Below are positions 15,080 to 22,759 of a stretch of 33,009 bases of DNA, in pieces. Source of the DNA: CAVSIS01 sp963814875 (lineage in GTDB: Bacteria > Acidobacteriota > Thermoanaerobaculia > Thermoanaerobaculales > Sulfomarinibacteraceae); the NCBI GenBank assembly GCA_963814875.1, contig CAWFFJ010000002.1, forward strand, positions 1-33,009. The letters are read 5' to 3'. Positions within the stretch are counted from its first letter, which is position 1; each line of letters opens with the position of its first letter. A program made the position numbers and the translations under genes. Under the pieces are notes generated by a model. That model was not told the origin of the DNA. It made no database searches and saw only the letters and a program-made list of their open reading frames with translations.

Positions 15080-15117
15080 GAAGGTGAGGAGGTGAGGAGG
15101 TGAGGAGGTGAGGAGTA
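15080..15117. repeat. Tandem 8-bp repeat array (GGTGAGGA type)
   Basis: Four nearly perfect GGTGAGGA units lie upstream of aconitase (minus strand) and of the FAD oxidase (plus strand). Related arrays: 29964-30008, and inverted at 17099-17131. The gap 14984-15350 otherwise holds a hairpin and a promoter candidate, listed separately, and no gene. Confidence 0.8.
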
Positions 15118-15118
15118 G

Positions 15119-15139
15119 GGGCGGAGCTTGTCTCCGCCC
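15119..15139. repeat. Perfect intergenic hairpin beside the 8-bp array
   Basis: GGGCGGAG and CTCCGCCC pair perfectly over 8 bp around the loop CTTGT. It lies between two divergent genes, so it is not a terminator for a known gene. It could be part of a dispersed element together with the adjacent array. Confidence 0.5.
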
Positions 15140-15305
15140 GTGGCGCCGACCGAAGCAGGAGTGACGCGACCGGGGCGCAGCCGCGATATGTGCGACGTCG
15201 GGGCGGAGCGTAAAAACCGTCTGAACACAAACTGTGACAGGACCCAGTCCGTGCCATGAACGCGGGCCGCTGTCGACAGGGGTGGCGAGATTAAGTCTCG
15301 GAACC

Positions 15306-15311
15306 TATACT
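15306..15311 (+). promoter_or_regulatory. Candidate -10 box of the FAD oxidase gene
   Basis: TATACT lies in a locally AT-rich stretch 40 bases before the start codon, with a poor -35 match (TGGCGA) 17 bases upstream. The resulting leader of roughly 30 bases contains the GGGAGG ribosome site. Confidence 0.4.
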
Positions 15312-15350
15312 AAGTCAATCAAACATCGGATGAGCACCGGGAGGTCATCA

Positions 15351-16769
15351 GTGGCGCAAATTCAGTTGACAACGCGAAGTAAAGGTGTCGCCAGCGTACC
15401 GGAGGAGGAGCTCGGGCTGTTCACGGGCGCGTTCTCGGGCGCCGTACTGCGGCCCGGACAGTCGGGGTACGACGAGGCCCGGACGATCTGGAACGCGATG
15501 ATCGACCGGCGGCCGGCGCTCATCGCGCGGTGCAGCAGCACCGACGACGTCCGGCAGGCCGTCGCCTTCGCCCAGCGCCACGAGCTGCTGGTGGCGATCC
15601 GCGGAGGAGGTCACAACATCGCCGGAAACGCAGTCTGCGACGGGGGGCTGATGATCGATCTTTCCCCGATGCGGAAGGTCACGGTCGACCAGGCGAAGCG
15701 AACGGCGACGGTCGAGCCGGGAGCGACGCTCGGCGACGTCGACCGCGCGACCCAGGCGTTCGGGCTCGCGGTGCCCACGGGGATCAACTCCACCACCGGT
15801 ATCGCCGGGCTCACCCTGGGCGGCGGTTTCGGCTGGCTCAGCCGCAGCTTCGGCCTCACCTCGGACAACCTCATCGAGGCCGAGGTGGTCACGGCCGGCG
15901 CCGAGGTGGTGCGGGCGAGCGAATCGGAGAACGCCGACCTCTTCTGGGCCCTGCGCGGAGGAGGCGGCAACTTCGGCGTGGTGACCAAGTTCACCTTCCG
16001 CCTGCATCCGGTGGGCCCCGATGTGCTCAGCGGGCTCGTGGTGTACCCCCTCGCTCAGGCGCACGAGGTGCTGCGCCGGTACCGCGAGCTCGCGGCGGGC
16101 CTCGGCGATGAGACCTCGGTCTGGGCGGTCATGCGCAAGGCGCCGCCGCTGCCCTTCCTGCCGGCGGAGGTGCACGGTTCGGGCGTCCTCGTCCTTGCCT
16201 TGTGTCACGCCGGTGATCCCGCCCAGGGCGAACGGGCGGTTGCCCCGATGCGCGAGCTGGGCACGGTCCTCGGGGAGTTCGTCGGCGTGCAGCCCTTCGT
16301 TGACTGGCAGCAGGCGTTCGACCCGCTGCTCACGCCGGGCGCCCGGAACTACTGGAAGTCGCATAACTTCACGGAGGTCAGTGACGGCCTGATCGAGCTC
16401 CTGGTGGGAGCTGCCGAGACGGTGCCATCGCCCCACTGCGAGATCTTCGTCGGCCAACTCGGTGGGCAGACCAATCGGGTGTCGCCCGGCGCGACGGCCT
16501 ATCCGCACCGGGACGCCAACTTCGTCGTCAACGTCCACGGCCGCTGGGAGACCGCGGCGGAGGACGAGATCGGCAGGGGGTGGGCCCGCGGGTTCTATCG
16601 CGACGCGGCGCAATACGCCACCGGAGGCGTGTACGTGAACTTCATGACCGAGGAGGAGACGGACCGGGTCCGCTCGGCCTACGGTCCCAACTGGGACCGG
16701 CTGGTGGCGGCGAAGCGGCAATGGGATCCCGACAACCTGTTCTCCATGAACCAGAACATCCAGCCGTAG
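15351..16769 (+). CDS. FAD-linked oxidase of the berberine-bridge (BBE/PCMH-type) family
   Basis: This 472-residue flavoprotein starts at a GTG with GGGAGG 7-8 bases before it; an ATG seven codons earlier (15330) lacks a site. The N-terminal FAD-binding domain contains VAIRGGGHNIAGNAVCDGGL, where the His is the usual covalent 8-alpha FAD attachment residue, and GLTLGGGFGWLSRSFGLTSD. The second covalent anchor, a Cys present in doubly linked members, is a Thr here (GINSTTGIAGL), so single attachment is expected. The C terminus carries the BBE segment (YGPNWDRLVAAKRQWDPDN, then MNQNIQP). Relatives oxidise sugars, alkaloids or secondary metabolites, and the substrate cannot be told from sequence. 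No signal peptide is seen. It is a single-gene unit with its own terminator. Confidence 0.92.
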   Translation: MAQIQLTTRSKGVASVPEEELGLFTGAFSGAVLRPGQSGYDEARTIWNAMIDRRPALIARCSSTDDVRQAVAFAQRHELLVAIRGGGHNIAGNAVCDGGLMIDLSPMRKVTVDQAKRTATVEPGATLGDVDRATQAFGLAVPTGINSTTGIAGLTLGGGFGWLSRSFGLTSDNLIEAEVVTAGAEVVRASESENADLFWALRGGGGNFGVVTKFTFRLHPVGPDVLSGLVVYPLAQAHEVLRRYRELAAGLGDETSVWAVMRKAPPLPFLPAEVHGSGVLVLALCHAGDPAQGERAVAPMRELGTVLGEFVGVQPFVDWQQAFDPLLTPGARNYWKSHNFTEVSDGLIELLVGAAETVPSPHCEIFVGQLGGQTNRVSPGATAYPHRDANFVVNVHGRWETAAEDEIGRGWARGFYRDAAQYATGGVYVNFMTEEETDRVRSAYGPNWDRLVAAKRQWDPDNLFSMNQNIQP

Positions 16770-16799
16770 CAGATTCCGCCCTCGGAGGGCGGAATCTGC
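16769..16799 (+). terminator. Strong hairpin terminator of the FAD oxidase gene
   Basis: GCAGATTCCGCCC pairs perfectly with GGGCGGAATCTGC (13 bp) around a 5-base loop, beginning at the last base of the stop codon. Only TTGT follows, so the T-run is weak, but stem length and position make termination likely. Confidence 0.8.
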
Positions 16800-17071
16800 T
16801 TGTGGGCGGATGCCAGGCACACACCTCCAGCGGCGCCTGAGAGTGCTGCGGTGGGTGGGGTTCTGTATCTGGAAGTACCGCCTGCCGAAACCCGGCCGGC
16901 CGGTCGACGATCTCCTCACGCTCATCTTCGAGCCGGGGTCATCGACTGTGAGCAAAGTAGGCATTACGAGTGTCGACTCCTGGGAGCCCTCTGGGCCGAC
17001 CCCGACTGAGTCAAGCGGCGGAGGCCGAGCCGGAAGTGGGTCCTACTGAAGATCATCGGGTTACGCGATCC

Positions 17072-17131
17072 GACGTCTAGCGTCTAGCGCCCCAGTTCCC
17101 TCCTCACTTCCTTACCTTCTTACCTCCTCAC
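17072..17131. repeat. Composite repeat module (7-bp plus 8-bp arrays), inverted copy
   Basis: CGTCTAG heptamers (17072-17089) are followed by CTCCTCAC/CTTACCTT octamers (17099-17131). Read on the minus strand this is octamers then heptamers, the same order as in the forward module at 29964-30091. Confidence 0.65.
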
Positions 17132-17145
17132 CCCCCAAAGGGGGT

Positions 17146-17151
17146 TACCAT
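17146..17151 (+). promoter_or_regulatory. Candidate -10 box with leaderless spacing (Mut7-C gene)
   Basis: TACCAT is followed by exactly six bases and then the ATG at 17158. No ribosome site precedes that ATG. No good -35 box is seen. Confidence 0.4.
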
Positions 17152-17157
17152 CGACCC

Positions 17158-17628
17158 ATGCCCCGGTTCCTGTGCGACGCGATGCTGGGCAGCCTCGCGC
17201 GCTGGCTGCGACTGGCCGGCTTCGACTGCGAGTACTCCGGCGCGGATGACCGCACGCTGGCCCGCCGCGCCGAGGCCGAGGGCCGCTGGCTGGTGACCCG
17301 CGACCGCGAGCTCGCGTCGGTCGGGCCGCGCACGCTCCTCGTCCGCGCCGAGACCCTCGACGACCAGCTGGTGGAGGTCCTGCGGCGACTCGAGCTCGAG
17401 CCGTCGGGCGATCTCGGGTCGGCCCGCTGCGCCGCGTGCAACGGCGAGCTCGCTACAGCTGACCGTGCCGAGGTCGTGGATCGGGTGCCGCCTTACGTTG
17501 CCGCCACCGCGACACGGTTCCGCGCCTGCCGTTCGTGCGGTCGGGTCTACTGGCCGGGAAGCCACGCCGCTCGGATTCGGCACCGGCTGGAGCGCGTCCG
17601 CGCAGCGCTCGGCGCTGAGGAGCCGTGA
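17158..17628 (+). CDS. Mut7-C RNase-domain protein with zinc ribbon
   Basis: This 156-residue protein has an N-terminal PIN-like Mut7-C domain (residues 1-80). MPRFLCDAMLGSLARWLRLAGFD carries the conserved Asp7 and the LARWLRLLG-type motif, and WLVTRDREL supplies Asp49. A zinc ribbon follows, with Cys91/Cys94 (CAAC) and Cys124/Cys127 (CRSC), ending in the family's GRVYWPGSH motif. The domain is named after the C terminus of the nematode exonuclease Mut-7 and is predicted to be an RNase; bacterial members are not well characterised. It is followed by RNase III and UvrC genes, so it may belong to an RNA-processing cluster. The ATG has no ribosome site but is preceded by TACCAT at leaderless spacing. 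Confidence 0.9.
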   Translation: MPRFLCDAMLGSLARWLRLAGFDCEYSGADDRTLARRAEAEGRWLVTRDRELASVGPRTLLVRAETLDDQLVEVLRRLELEPSGDLGSARCAACNGELATADRAEVVDRVPPYVAATATRFRACRSCGRVYWPGSHAARIRHRLERVRAALGAEEP

Positions 17629-17707
17629 GCCCGTATCAGCGGTCGGTGGCGGCGGTACCGAGGTTCAGGTCCGGCCTGAACGAGGCCTCCCCTTCGCGGG
17701 TCGGTCC

Positions 17708-17734
17708 GGCGCCCGCCCATGATGGGCGGGCGCC
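17708..17734. terminator. Perfect 27-bp palindrome between Mut7-C and RNase III genes
   Basis: Arms GGCGCCCGCCCAT and ATGGGCGGGCGCC flank a single G, an exact palindrome able to form a very stable hairpin. There is no T-run. It may end the Mut7-C transcript, or in a read-through RNA be a substrate for RNase III, encoded 18 bases further on. Confidence 0.55.
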
Positions 17735-17751
17735 ATGTCATATCATGGCGC
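17730..17751. promoter_or_regulatory. Palindrome over the RNase III promoter and -10 box
   Basis: GCGCCATG and CATGGCGC are perfect 8-base arms around TCATAT, ending one base before the ATG at 17753. TATCAT (17741-17746) inside it is a -10 candidate with six bases to the ATG. Its left arm overlaps the right arm of the larger palindrome, so the two RNA hairpins would exclude each other. As DNA it could be an operator. Confidence 0.5.
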
Positions 17752-17752
17752 G

Positions 17753-18493
17753 ATGGTGACGGATGACGTCCTGACCGAGCTCGAGGAGCTGGTCGGCCAC
17801 CAGTTCGCCGACCGCGGCGTGCTCGCGCGGGCGATGCGCCACGGGTCCGCGGTGCGCGCCGCGACTGACGGCTCCTACGAGCGGCTCGAGTTCCTCGGCG
17901 ACGCGGTGCTCGGGCTGGCCGTGGGCCGCATGCTGTTCGACTGGTTCCCGACCAGCGACCAGGGCGCGCTGACCCGGATGCGCGCGCTGCTCACCCGCTC
18001 CTCGACGCTCGCCGCCAAGGCACGTGAGCTCGGGCTCGAGCGGGCGATCGAGGCCGGCCGTAGCGAGGATACTGAGGACGGCACGATCCGCCGCGCACTG
18101 CTCGAGGACGTGCTCGAGGCGCTCGTCGGCGCCGTCTTCCTCGACGGCGGGTTCGAGCCCGCGTTCCAGTTCGTGGCCCGGCTCTTCGCCGACGACCTCG
18201 AGCGCCTCGACGAGACCACGCTGCGTCTCGCCGACCCGAAGACTGCCCTCCAGGAAGCGGCGCAGGGACGCGGGCTCGCGCTGCCCGCCTACCACTCGGT
18301 GAGTAACCACGGGCCGGACCATCGCCCGCGCTGGGTGGTCGAGGTGGAGTGGGACGGCGACGTGGTGGCCACGGGCGAGGGCAGCTCGAAGCGCTCCGCC
18401 CAGACCAAGGCCGCGCGGCAGGCGCTGATCCGGCTCGGCCTGGTCGAGCCTGAAGAGACCGACTCCGAGGCGGACGCGGGCGACGAGCCGTGA
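17753..18493 (+). CDS. rnc: Ribonuclease III
   Basis: This 246-residue enzyme cleaves double-stranded RNA in rRNA maturation and mRNA decay. The N-terminal catalytic domain (about 1-150) has the signature ERLEFLGDAVLGLAVG, with its Glu and Asp metal ligands, and the second metal cluster EDVLEALVGAVFLDGG. The C-terminal double-stranded RNA-binding domain (about 158-232) runs from DPKTALQEAAQGRG to EGSSKRSAQTKAARQAL. An acidic tail (EPEETDSEADAGDE) follows. The ATG at 17753 is chosen for its TATCAT-N6 promoter spacing; an ATG six codons earlier (17735) lies in the palindrome and neither has a ribosome site. The gene is followed after 16 bases by uvrC. Two overlapping palindromes just before the gene suggest autoregulation. 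Confidence 0.95.
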   Translation: MVTDDVLTELEELVGHQFADRGVLARAMRHGSAVRAATDGSYERLEFLGDAVLGLAVGRMLFDWFPTSDQGALTRMRALLTRSSTLAAKARELGLERAIEAGRSEDTEDGTIRRALLEDVLEALVGAVFLDGGFEPAFQFVARLFADDLERLDETTLRLADPKTALQEAAQGRGLALPAYHSVSNHGPDHRPRWVVEVEWDGDVVATGEGSSKRSAQTKAARQALIRLGLVEPEETDSEADAGDEP

Positions 18494-18509
18494 CTGCGCG
18501 GGCGCCGCA

Positions 18510-20342
18510 GTGAGCCACGAGCACCCCCTCCTCGAGCGCGCCCGTCAGGCGCCCGAGTCGCCCGGCGTGTACCGCTTCCAGGACCGCTCTGGCAAGGACC
18601 TGTACGTCGGCAAGGCGCGCCACCTGCGCCGGCGGGTGCTGTCCTACTTCGGCCGCGCCGATCTGCCCGAGCGCACGCGGGCGATGCTCGCCCGGGCGCG
18701 GCGGCTGGACTTCACGGTCACGGCGAGCGAGGTCGAGGCGTTCATCCTCGAGAACACCCTGATCAAACGCCTGCGCCCGCGCTTCAACGTGATGCTGCGC
18801 GACGACAAGACCTACCCCTACCTCAAGGTCACCACCGGCGAGCGCTGGCCCCGGGTCGCCTTCACCCGACGGGTCCGCGACGACGGCCACAGCTACTTCG
18901 GACCGTTCATGGGCCAATACATGGCGCGGCGGTTGATGGATCTCGCACGGACCCGCTTTCCGGTGCGGACCTGCCAGATCGACATTGACGCGGGGCTCGA
19001 GCGGCCATGCCTCTACTACCACATGCGGGCCTGCCTCGGGCCGTGCGTCGCCGGTCTCACGACCCAGGAGGCATACGCCGAGGCGGTGGACGAGCTCGTG
19101 CTCTTCCTCGACGGACGTCACCGTGAGCTGCTGCCAAAGCTCGAGCGCAGCATGTGGACGGCGGCGGAGCGGGAAGACTTCGAGCTGGCTGCCCACTACC
19201 GCGACCTCGTCGCCACCGTTCGCCGCCTCAGCGAACGCCAGGACGTCGAGATGCCGGGGCGCGGCGACGCCGACGTCGTCGCTGCGGTCGGCGACGGGGC
19301 CAACGCGACCGTGTGCGTGCTCCCGTACCGCGGGGGCAAGCTGGTCGACAAGCGCGAGTTCCACTTCGAAGGTGTCGGCGACGTCTCGATCACGGAGCTG
19401 ATGACCTCGTTCCTCGCCCAGTACTACGAGGCGAACCCGGCGGTACCGCCGGTGGTCGAGACCGGGGTCGCTCTCGACGACGACGAGCGCGAGCTGCTGC
19501 GCGCCTTCCTCGCCCACCGTCGAGGGACGGCCGTCCAGGTGGCGACACCGCAGCGCGGGCCGCGGGCGCGCCGGGTCGAGCTCGCTGCGTCCAATGCGCG
19601 CACCGCCTTCGAGCTGCGATTCCGAGCGGCCCTTTCCCAGGCCGAGCACCTCGAGCGCCGGCTCGGCGAGGCGCTCGGCCTGTCCGCACCGGTGCACCGG
19701 ATCGAGTGCTTCGACATCTCCCATGCCTCCGGCAAGGCGACCACGGCATCGTGTGTAGTGTGGCAGGGCGGGCGCATGGACCGCCGGCAGTACCGGAGCT
19801 TCTCGATCCGAGAGGTCGAGGGCGTCGACGACTTCGCTTCGATCGCGGAGGCGGTGGGGCGGCGCTACCGACGCCTGCGCGACGAGGGCACGTCGATGCC
19901 GGACCTGGTGTTGATCGACGGCGGCGTCGGGCAGCTCAACGCGGCAACCGCGGCGCTCGATCGGCTCGAGGTCGACCTCCCGGTCGCCGCCCTCGCCAAG
20001 CGCGAGGAGCTGGTGTGGCTGCCCAACGCCTCCGACCCGCTGCGCCTTGATTCCCATGACCCCGCCCACCTGGTCCTGCGCCAGGTGCGCGACGAAGCAC
20101 ACCGCTTCGCGGTCGGCCGCCAGCGCCGGCGGCGCCGCAAGACCACGCTCGCCACCGAGCTGCTCAACGTGCCCGGGATCGGGCCCGGACGTGCGCGCGC
20201 CCTGATCACCCGCTTCGGCTCGGTGCGCGGCGTGCAGGCGGCGAGCGTGAACGACCTCCGGGCCGCCCTCGGGCCACGACTCGGCGTCCACCTGTGGCAA
20301 CACCTGCACGCGGGCGAGGACGCGGGACACGCACGGGACTGA
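18510..20342 (+). CDS. uvrC: Excinuclease ABC subunit C
   Basis: UvrC makes both incisions around bulky DNA lesions in nucleotide excision repair, working with UvrA and UvrB, whose genes are not in this window. This 610-residue protein has all expected parts: an N-terminal GIY-YIG nuclease (SPGVYRFQDRSGKDLYVGKA, about 16-35) for the 3' cut, a Cys cluster (CLYYHMRACLGPC), a UVR motif that binds UvrB (EREDFELAAHYRDLVATVRR), an RNase H-like nuclease for the 5' cut (ECFDISHASGK and LVLIDGGVGQLNAA), and C-terminal helix-hairpin-helix DNA-binding motifs (VPGIGPGRARALITRFGS). The start is GTG without a clear ribosome site, close behind rnc, so translation may depend on coupling. Length is typical. 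Confidence 0.97.
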   Translation: MSHEHPLLERARQAPESPGVYRFQDRSGKDLYVGKARHLRRRVLSYFGRADLPERTRAMLARARRLDFTVTASEVEAFILENTLIKRLRPRFNVMLRDDKTYPYLKVTTGERWPRVAFTRRVRDDGHSYFGPFMGQYMARRLMDLARTRFPVRTCQIDIDAGLERPCLYYHMRACLGPCVAGLTTQEAYAEAVDELVLFLDGRHRELLPKLERSMWTAAEREDFELAAHYRDLVATVRRLSERQDVEMPGRGDADVVAAVGDGANATVCVLPYRGGKLVDKREFHFEGVGDVSITELMTSFLAQYYEANPAVPPVVETGVALDDDERELLRAFLAHRRGTAVQVATPQRGPRARRVELAASNARTAFELRFRAALSQAEHLERRLGEALGLSAPVHRIECFDISHASGKATTASCVVWQGGRMDRRQYRSFSIREVEGVDDFASIAEAVGRRYRRLRDEGTSMPDLVLIDGGVGQLNAATAALDRLEVDLPVAALAKREELVWLPNASDPLRLDSHDPAHLVLRQVRDEAHRFAVGRQRRRRRKTTLATELLNVPGIGPGRARALITRFGSVRGVQAASVNDLRAALGPRLGVHLWQHLHAGEDAGHARD

Positions 20343-20361
20343 ACCCGCACCCGGATCACGC

Positions 20362-20367
20362 TACCCT
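20362..20367 (+). promoter_or_regulatory. Candidate -10 box with leaderless spacing (queE)
   Basis: TACCCT is followed by six bases and then GTG at 20374. This favours that GTG over the one at 20368, which would overlap the spacer. A weak -35 candidate, CTGAAC, lies 17 bases upstream. Confidence 0.35.
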
Positions 20368-20373
20368 GTGCGC

Positions 20374-21051
20374 GTGTACGTTGCCGAGACCTTCCTCAGT
20401 CTCCAGGGCGAGGGCCTTCTCGTCGGGATGCCGTCGTTCTTCATCCGCACCTCGGGCTGCAACCTGCGCTGCGCGTGGTGCGACACTGGGTACACGTCGT
20501 GGGCGCCCGAGGGCGAGCGGCGCGGCGTGCAGGAGCTCGTCGCCGAAGCGAGCAGGTCAGGCGCAGGCCATGTCGTGGTCACCGGCGGCGAGCCGCTGCT
20601 GCAGCGGGAGATCGGTGCGCTGACCCGCGCGCTGCGCGCGGCGGGTCTGCACGTGACGGTCGAGACCGCGGGCACCCTCGCGCCGGACTTCACGTGCGAC
20701 CTGCTGAGCGTGTCGCCAAAGACTGCCAACTCCGACCCCGAGGGCCGGTACCGAGACCGGCACCGCCGCCTGAGGGCGGATCTCCTCCCGCTAGCGACCC
20801 TGCTCGAGCGAAACCCAGAGCACCAGATCAAGCTGGTCGTCCGTGGCGCCGGCGACATGCCCGAAATCATGGCCCTGCTCGAGGCGCTCGCTCACCGCCG
20901 GCGCGACCGGGTCCTGCTGATGGCCGAGGGGCGAACCGCAGCAGAGGTCGCCGCGCGCTCAGGCGAGGTCGCTGCCTTGTGCCTCGCGCACGGCTTTCGC
21001 TACACTCCGCGCCTGCACCTCGACCTTTTCGGGGGCGGCAGGGGGGTGTGA
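20374..21051 (+). CDS. queE: 7-carboxy-7-deazaguanine synthase
   Basis: QueE is a radical SAM enzyme that converts 6-carboxytetrahydropterin to 7-carboxy-7-deazaguanine, the ring-contraction step on the way to preQ0 and tRNA queuosine. This 225-residue protein opens with YVAETFLSLQGEGLLVG, the family N terminus, followed by FIRTSGCNLRCAWCDT with the CxxxCxxC motif that holds the [4Fe-4S] cluster. VVTGGEPLLQ is the SAM-binding GGE motif, and LLSVSPK follows in the core. The start is the second GTG (20374), six bases after TACCCT; the GTG at 20368 adds two residues. It is followed after 3 bases by queD, which makes its substrate. No queC, queF or tgt is in the window. Confidence 0.95.
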   Translation: MYVAETFLSLQGEGLLVGMPSFFIRTSGCNLRCAWCDTGYTSWAPEGERRGVQELVAEASRSGAGHVVVTGGEPLLQREIGALTRALRAAGLHVTVETAGTLAPDFTCDLLSVSPKTANSDPEGRYRDRHRRLRADLLPLATLLERNPEHQIKLVVRGAGDMPEIMALLEALAHRRRDRVLLMAEGRTAAEVAARSGEVAALCLAHGFRYTPRLHLDLFGGGRGV

Positions 21052-21054
21052 CGC

Positions 21055-21522
21055 GTGGCCTTCTACCGGATTGCGAAGACCTTCTCGGTGGAGTACGGGC
21101 ATCGCCTGTGCAAGCACCCAGAGAAGTGCCGATTCCCGCACGGGCACAGCCTGCGGATCGAGGTCGTGGTGCGCGGCGAGACGCTCGACGACAACGACAT
21201 GGTGTGCGACTACAAGGCGCTCAAGATGCTGGTCGCCGACCTCGTCGAGCGCCTCGACCACGCCATGGCCCTCAACTCGGAGGACCCCCAGCTCGAGGCA
21301 CTGCGGGCGATCGGCGACCGTGTGCTGCTGTTCCAGGGCGTCGACCCCACCACCGAGGTGCTGGTCCGCTGGCTTTACGACGGCATCGCGGCGCGCCTCA
21401 ACGGCGGAAAAGTGGTGGCGACGCCCTCCGGTGCGGACTATCGGATTCCACCTGGCGTCCGCCTCGAGCGGGTCCGCGTGTGGGAGACCGCAACCTCGTG
21501 GGCGGAGTATGTCGGTCTTTAG
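21055..21522 (+). CDS. queD: 6-carboxy-5,6,7,8-tetrahydropterin synthase (QueD/PTPS family)
   Basis: QueD turns dihydroneopterin triphosphate into 6-carboxytetrahydropterin, the substrate of QueE, in the queuosine pathway. This 155-residue protein has the zinc-binding histidines His16 (VEYGHRL), His29 and His31 (PHGHS), the catalytic Cys25 before them, and Asp68-His69 in ERLDHAMAL. The substrate-anchoring Glu is in WETATSW near the C terminus. It is slightly longer than the common 120-residue form, with an insertion around DNDMVCDYKALKML. Translation starts at GTG, 3 bases after the queE stop, so the two are co-expressed. Its stop codon directly abuts a dispersed repeat. Confidence 0.93.
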   Translation: MAFYRIAKTFSVEYGHRLCKHPEKCRFPHGHSLRIEVVVRGETLDDNDMVCDYKALKMLVADLVERLDHAMALNSEDPQLEALRAIGDRVLLFQGVDPTTEVLVRWLYDGIAARLNGGKVVATPSGADYRIPPGVRLERVRVWETATSWAEYVGL

Positions 21523-21596
21523 CCTGCATTTCTCACCAGGTCCCTACTGCGGGCACCTTGGCACCCTCGCGACGTGATCTGGTGAGAAGTGAAGGC
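21523..21596. repeat. Dispersed repeat element with inverted arms, compact copy
   Basis: Left arm 21523-21552 (CCTGCATTTCTCACCAGGTC, then CCTACTGCGGG) and right arm 21572-21596 (ACGTGATCTGGTGAGAAGTG, then AAGGC) are inverted relatives only about 20 bases apart, so the RNA would form a long hairpin. It starts directly after the queD stop and ends 33 bases before the next gene. It is the shortest complete copy in the window and may also stop queD transcription. Confidence 0.65.
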
Positions 21597-21629
21597 CAGT
21601 GATCCTCATGGCGGCCTCCGGCGCCTCCC

Positions 21630-22667
21630 ATGACCAATACTGACTGCCTCGTTCCCCCAGCGACCGTGGCGCAGTGGCTCGACGCCCTTCCGCAGCCGGT
21701 CGCACTCACCGGGGGAACCGGTTTCGTCGGCTCCCACCTGGTCGACACCCTCACCGCCGCCGGGCTCGAGCCTCGGGTGCTGGTGCGACGGCCCGACGCG
21801 CCGCGCTGGATCGCTGGCGCCAGGGCGCACCTCATCGCCGGCTCACTCGAGGATGAGGCGGCGCTCGAAGCCCTGGTCGAAGGTGCGGGAACGGTGCTCC
21901 ACCTCGCGGGCGTCGTCCGTGCCGGGCGCGCAACCGACTTCGACCGCGCCAACCGCGGCGGCACCGAGCGGCTCGCGGCCGCGGTCGCCGCCCGAGCGCC
22001 GTCCGCCCGGCTGGTCCACGTCTCTTCCCTCGCCGCCGTCGGCCCGGCATCGACCCCCGCGGGGGTCGGTCCCGAGGCTGAGCCGCGGCCTCTCTCCGCC
22101 TACGGTCGCTCGAAGCTTGCCGCCGAGCACGCGGTCGCCTCCTGCGACGGGTTGCGTTGGTGGACGATCGTCCGTCCTCCGGCGGTGTACGGACCGCGCG
22201 ACACGGACGTGCTGGCGTTCTTCCGCATGGCTGCCGCCGGCGTCGCCGCCGTTCCCGCCGGCGAGCGCTGGGTCACGGTGGTCCACGTGGCGGATGTCGT
22301 GCGCGGCATCCTCGCTGCAGCGGCCTCCGGAGAACGTGGACGCACCTACCACCTCGGAGAGCCCCGGTCTTACGAGATCGGCGATCTGGTGCGCCGGCTC
22401 GCCAGGGCGGGCGGGGTCGAGGTCCGGGTGATGCGCGTCCCCGGCCCCGTGCTGACCTTCGCCGGTGTCGGCGGCAGCTTGCTCCACCGCCTCGGGCTGA
22501 CGAGCATTCCCATGACCCGCGACAAAGCGCGCGAGTTGGTCGCGCGGCACTGGTGCTCGCGCACCGCCGACTCGCTCGCTGCACTGGCGGTCGGCGACGG
22601 GCTGGTGTTCGACGACGGTGCCCGAGCGACGTGGTCGTGGTACCGGGAGGCGGGCTGGCTCAAGTGA
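21630..22667 (+). CDS. NAD(P)-dependent epimerase/dehydratase-family reductase; candidate ceramide-pathway reductase (CerR-like)
   Basis: This 345-residue extended short-chain dehydrogenase has the Rossmann loop GGTGFVG (28-34). Its catalytic residues are Ser132/133 (HVSSLAAVG), Tyr158 and Lys162 (YGRSK), and RPPAVYGPRD follows. The cofactor loop (VLVRRPDAPRW) has Arg residues that often favour NADPH. By itself the family covers many substrates. Its place before a serine palmitoyltransferase-like gene and a GNAT-fold gene matches the set CerR/Spt/bCerS known from Caulobacter, where an epimerase-family protein reduces the 3-keto group of the sphingoid base or ceramide. That role is inferred from context. 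The ATG lacks a clear ribosome site; a repeat element lies just upstream. Confidence 0.8.
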   Translation: MTNTDCLVPPATVAQWLDALPQPVALTGGTGFVGSHLVDTLTAAGLEPRVLVRRPDAPRWIAGARAHLIAGSLEDEAALEALVEGAGTVLHLAGVVRAGRATDFDRANRGGTERLAAAVAARAPSARLVHVSSLAAVGPASTPAGVGPEAEPRPLSAYGRSKLAAEHAVASCDGLRWWTIVRPPAVYGPRDTDVLAFFRMAAAGVAAVPAGERWVTVVHVADVVRGILAAAASGERGRTYHLGEPRSYEIGDLVRRLARAGGVEVRVMRVPGPVLTFAGVGGSLLHRLGLTSIPMTRDKARELVARHWCSRTADSLAALAVGDGLVFDDGARATWSWYREAGWLK

Positions 22668-22759
22668 TCCGCGGCCTGGCAGGCGCGAACGGAGTTCGGG
22701 TCGTTCCGGTCTCTTCATCGGAGCTCGCGACCAAGCTCGGGTCGAGGAGCATCCCGCGT

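Larger units (their letters stand above)
16800..17157. other. Gene-free stretch before the Mut7-C gene
   Basis: A 79-codon frame at 16810-17049 has no family pattern, no ribosome site and poor composition, so I do not call it. The right part holds the inverted repeat module at 17072-17131. A tight CCCCC-AAA-GGGGG hairpin (17132-17144) overlaps the approach to the next gene's promoter. Confidence 0.6.

Noticed and set aside
15348..16964. 538-codon frame on the minus strand
   Set aside because: Antisense to the FAD oxidase and crossing its terminator; shadow frame.
16810..17049. 79-codon frame before the Mut7-C gene
   Set aside because: No ribosome site, no family resemblance, and it ends in low-complexity Gly/Ser sequence.
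17991..20330. 779-codon frame on the minus strand
   Set aside because: Lies antisense to RNase III and UvrC; no recognisable domain and biased composition.
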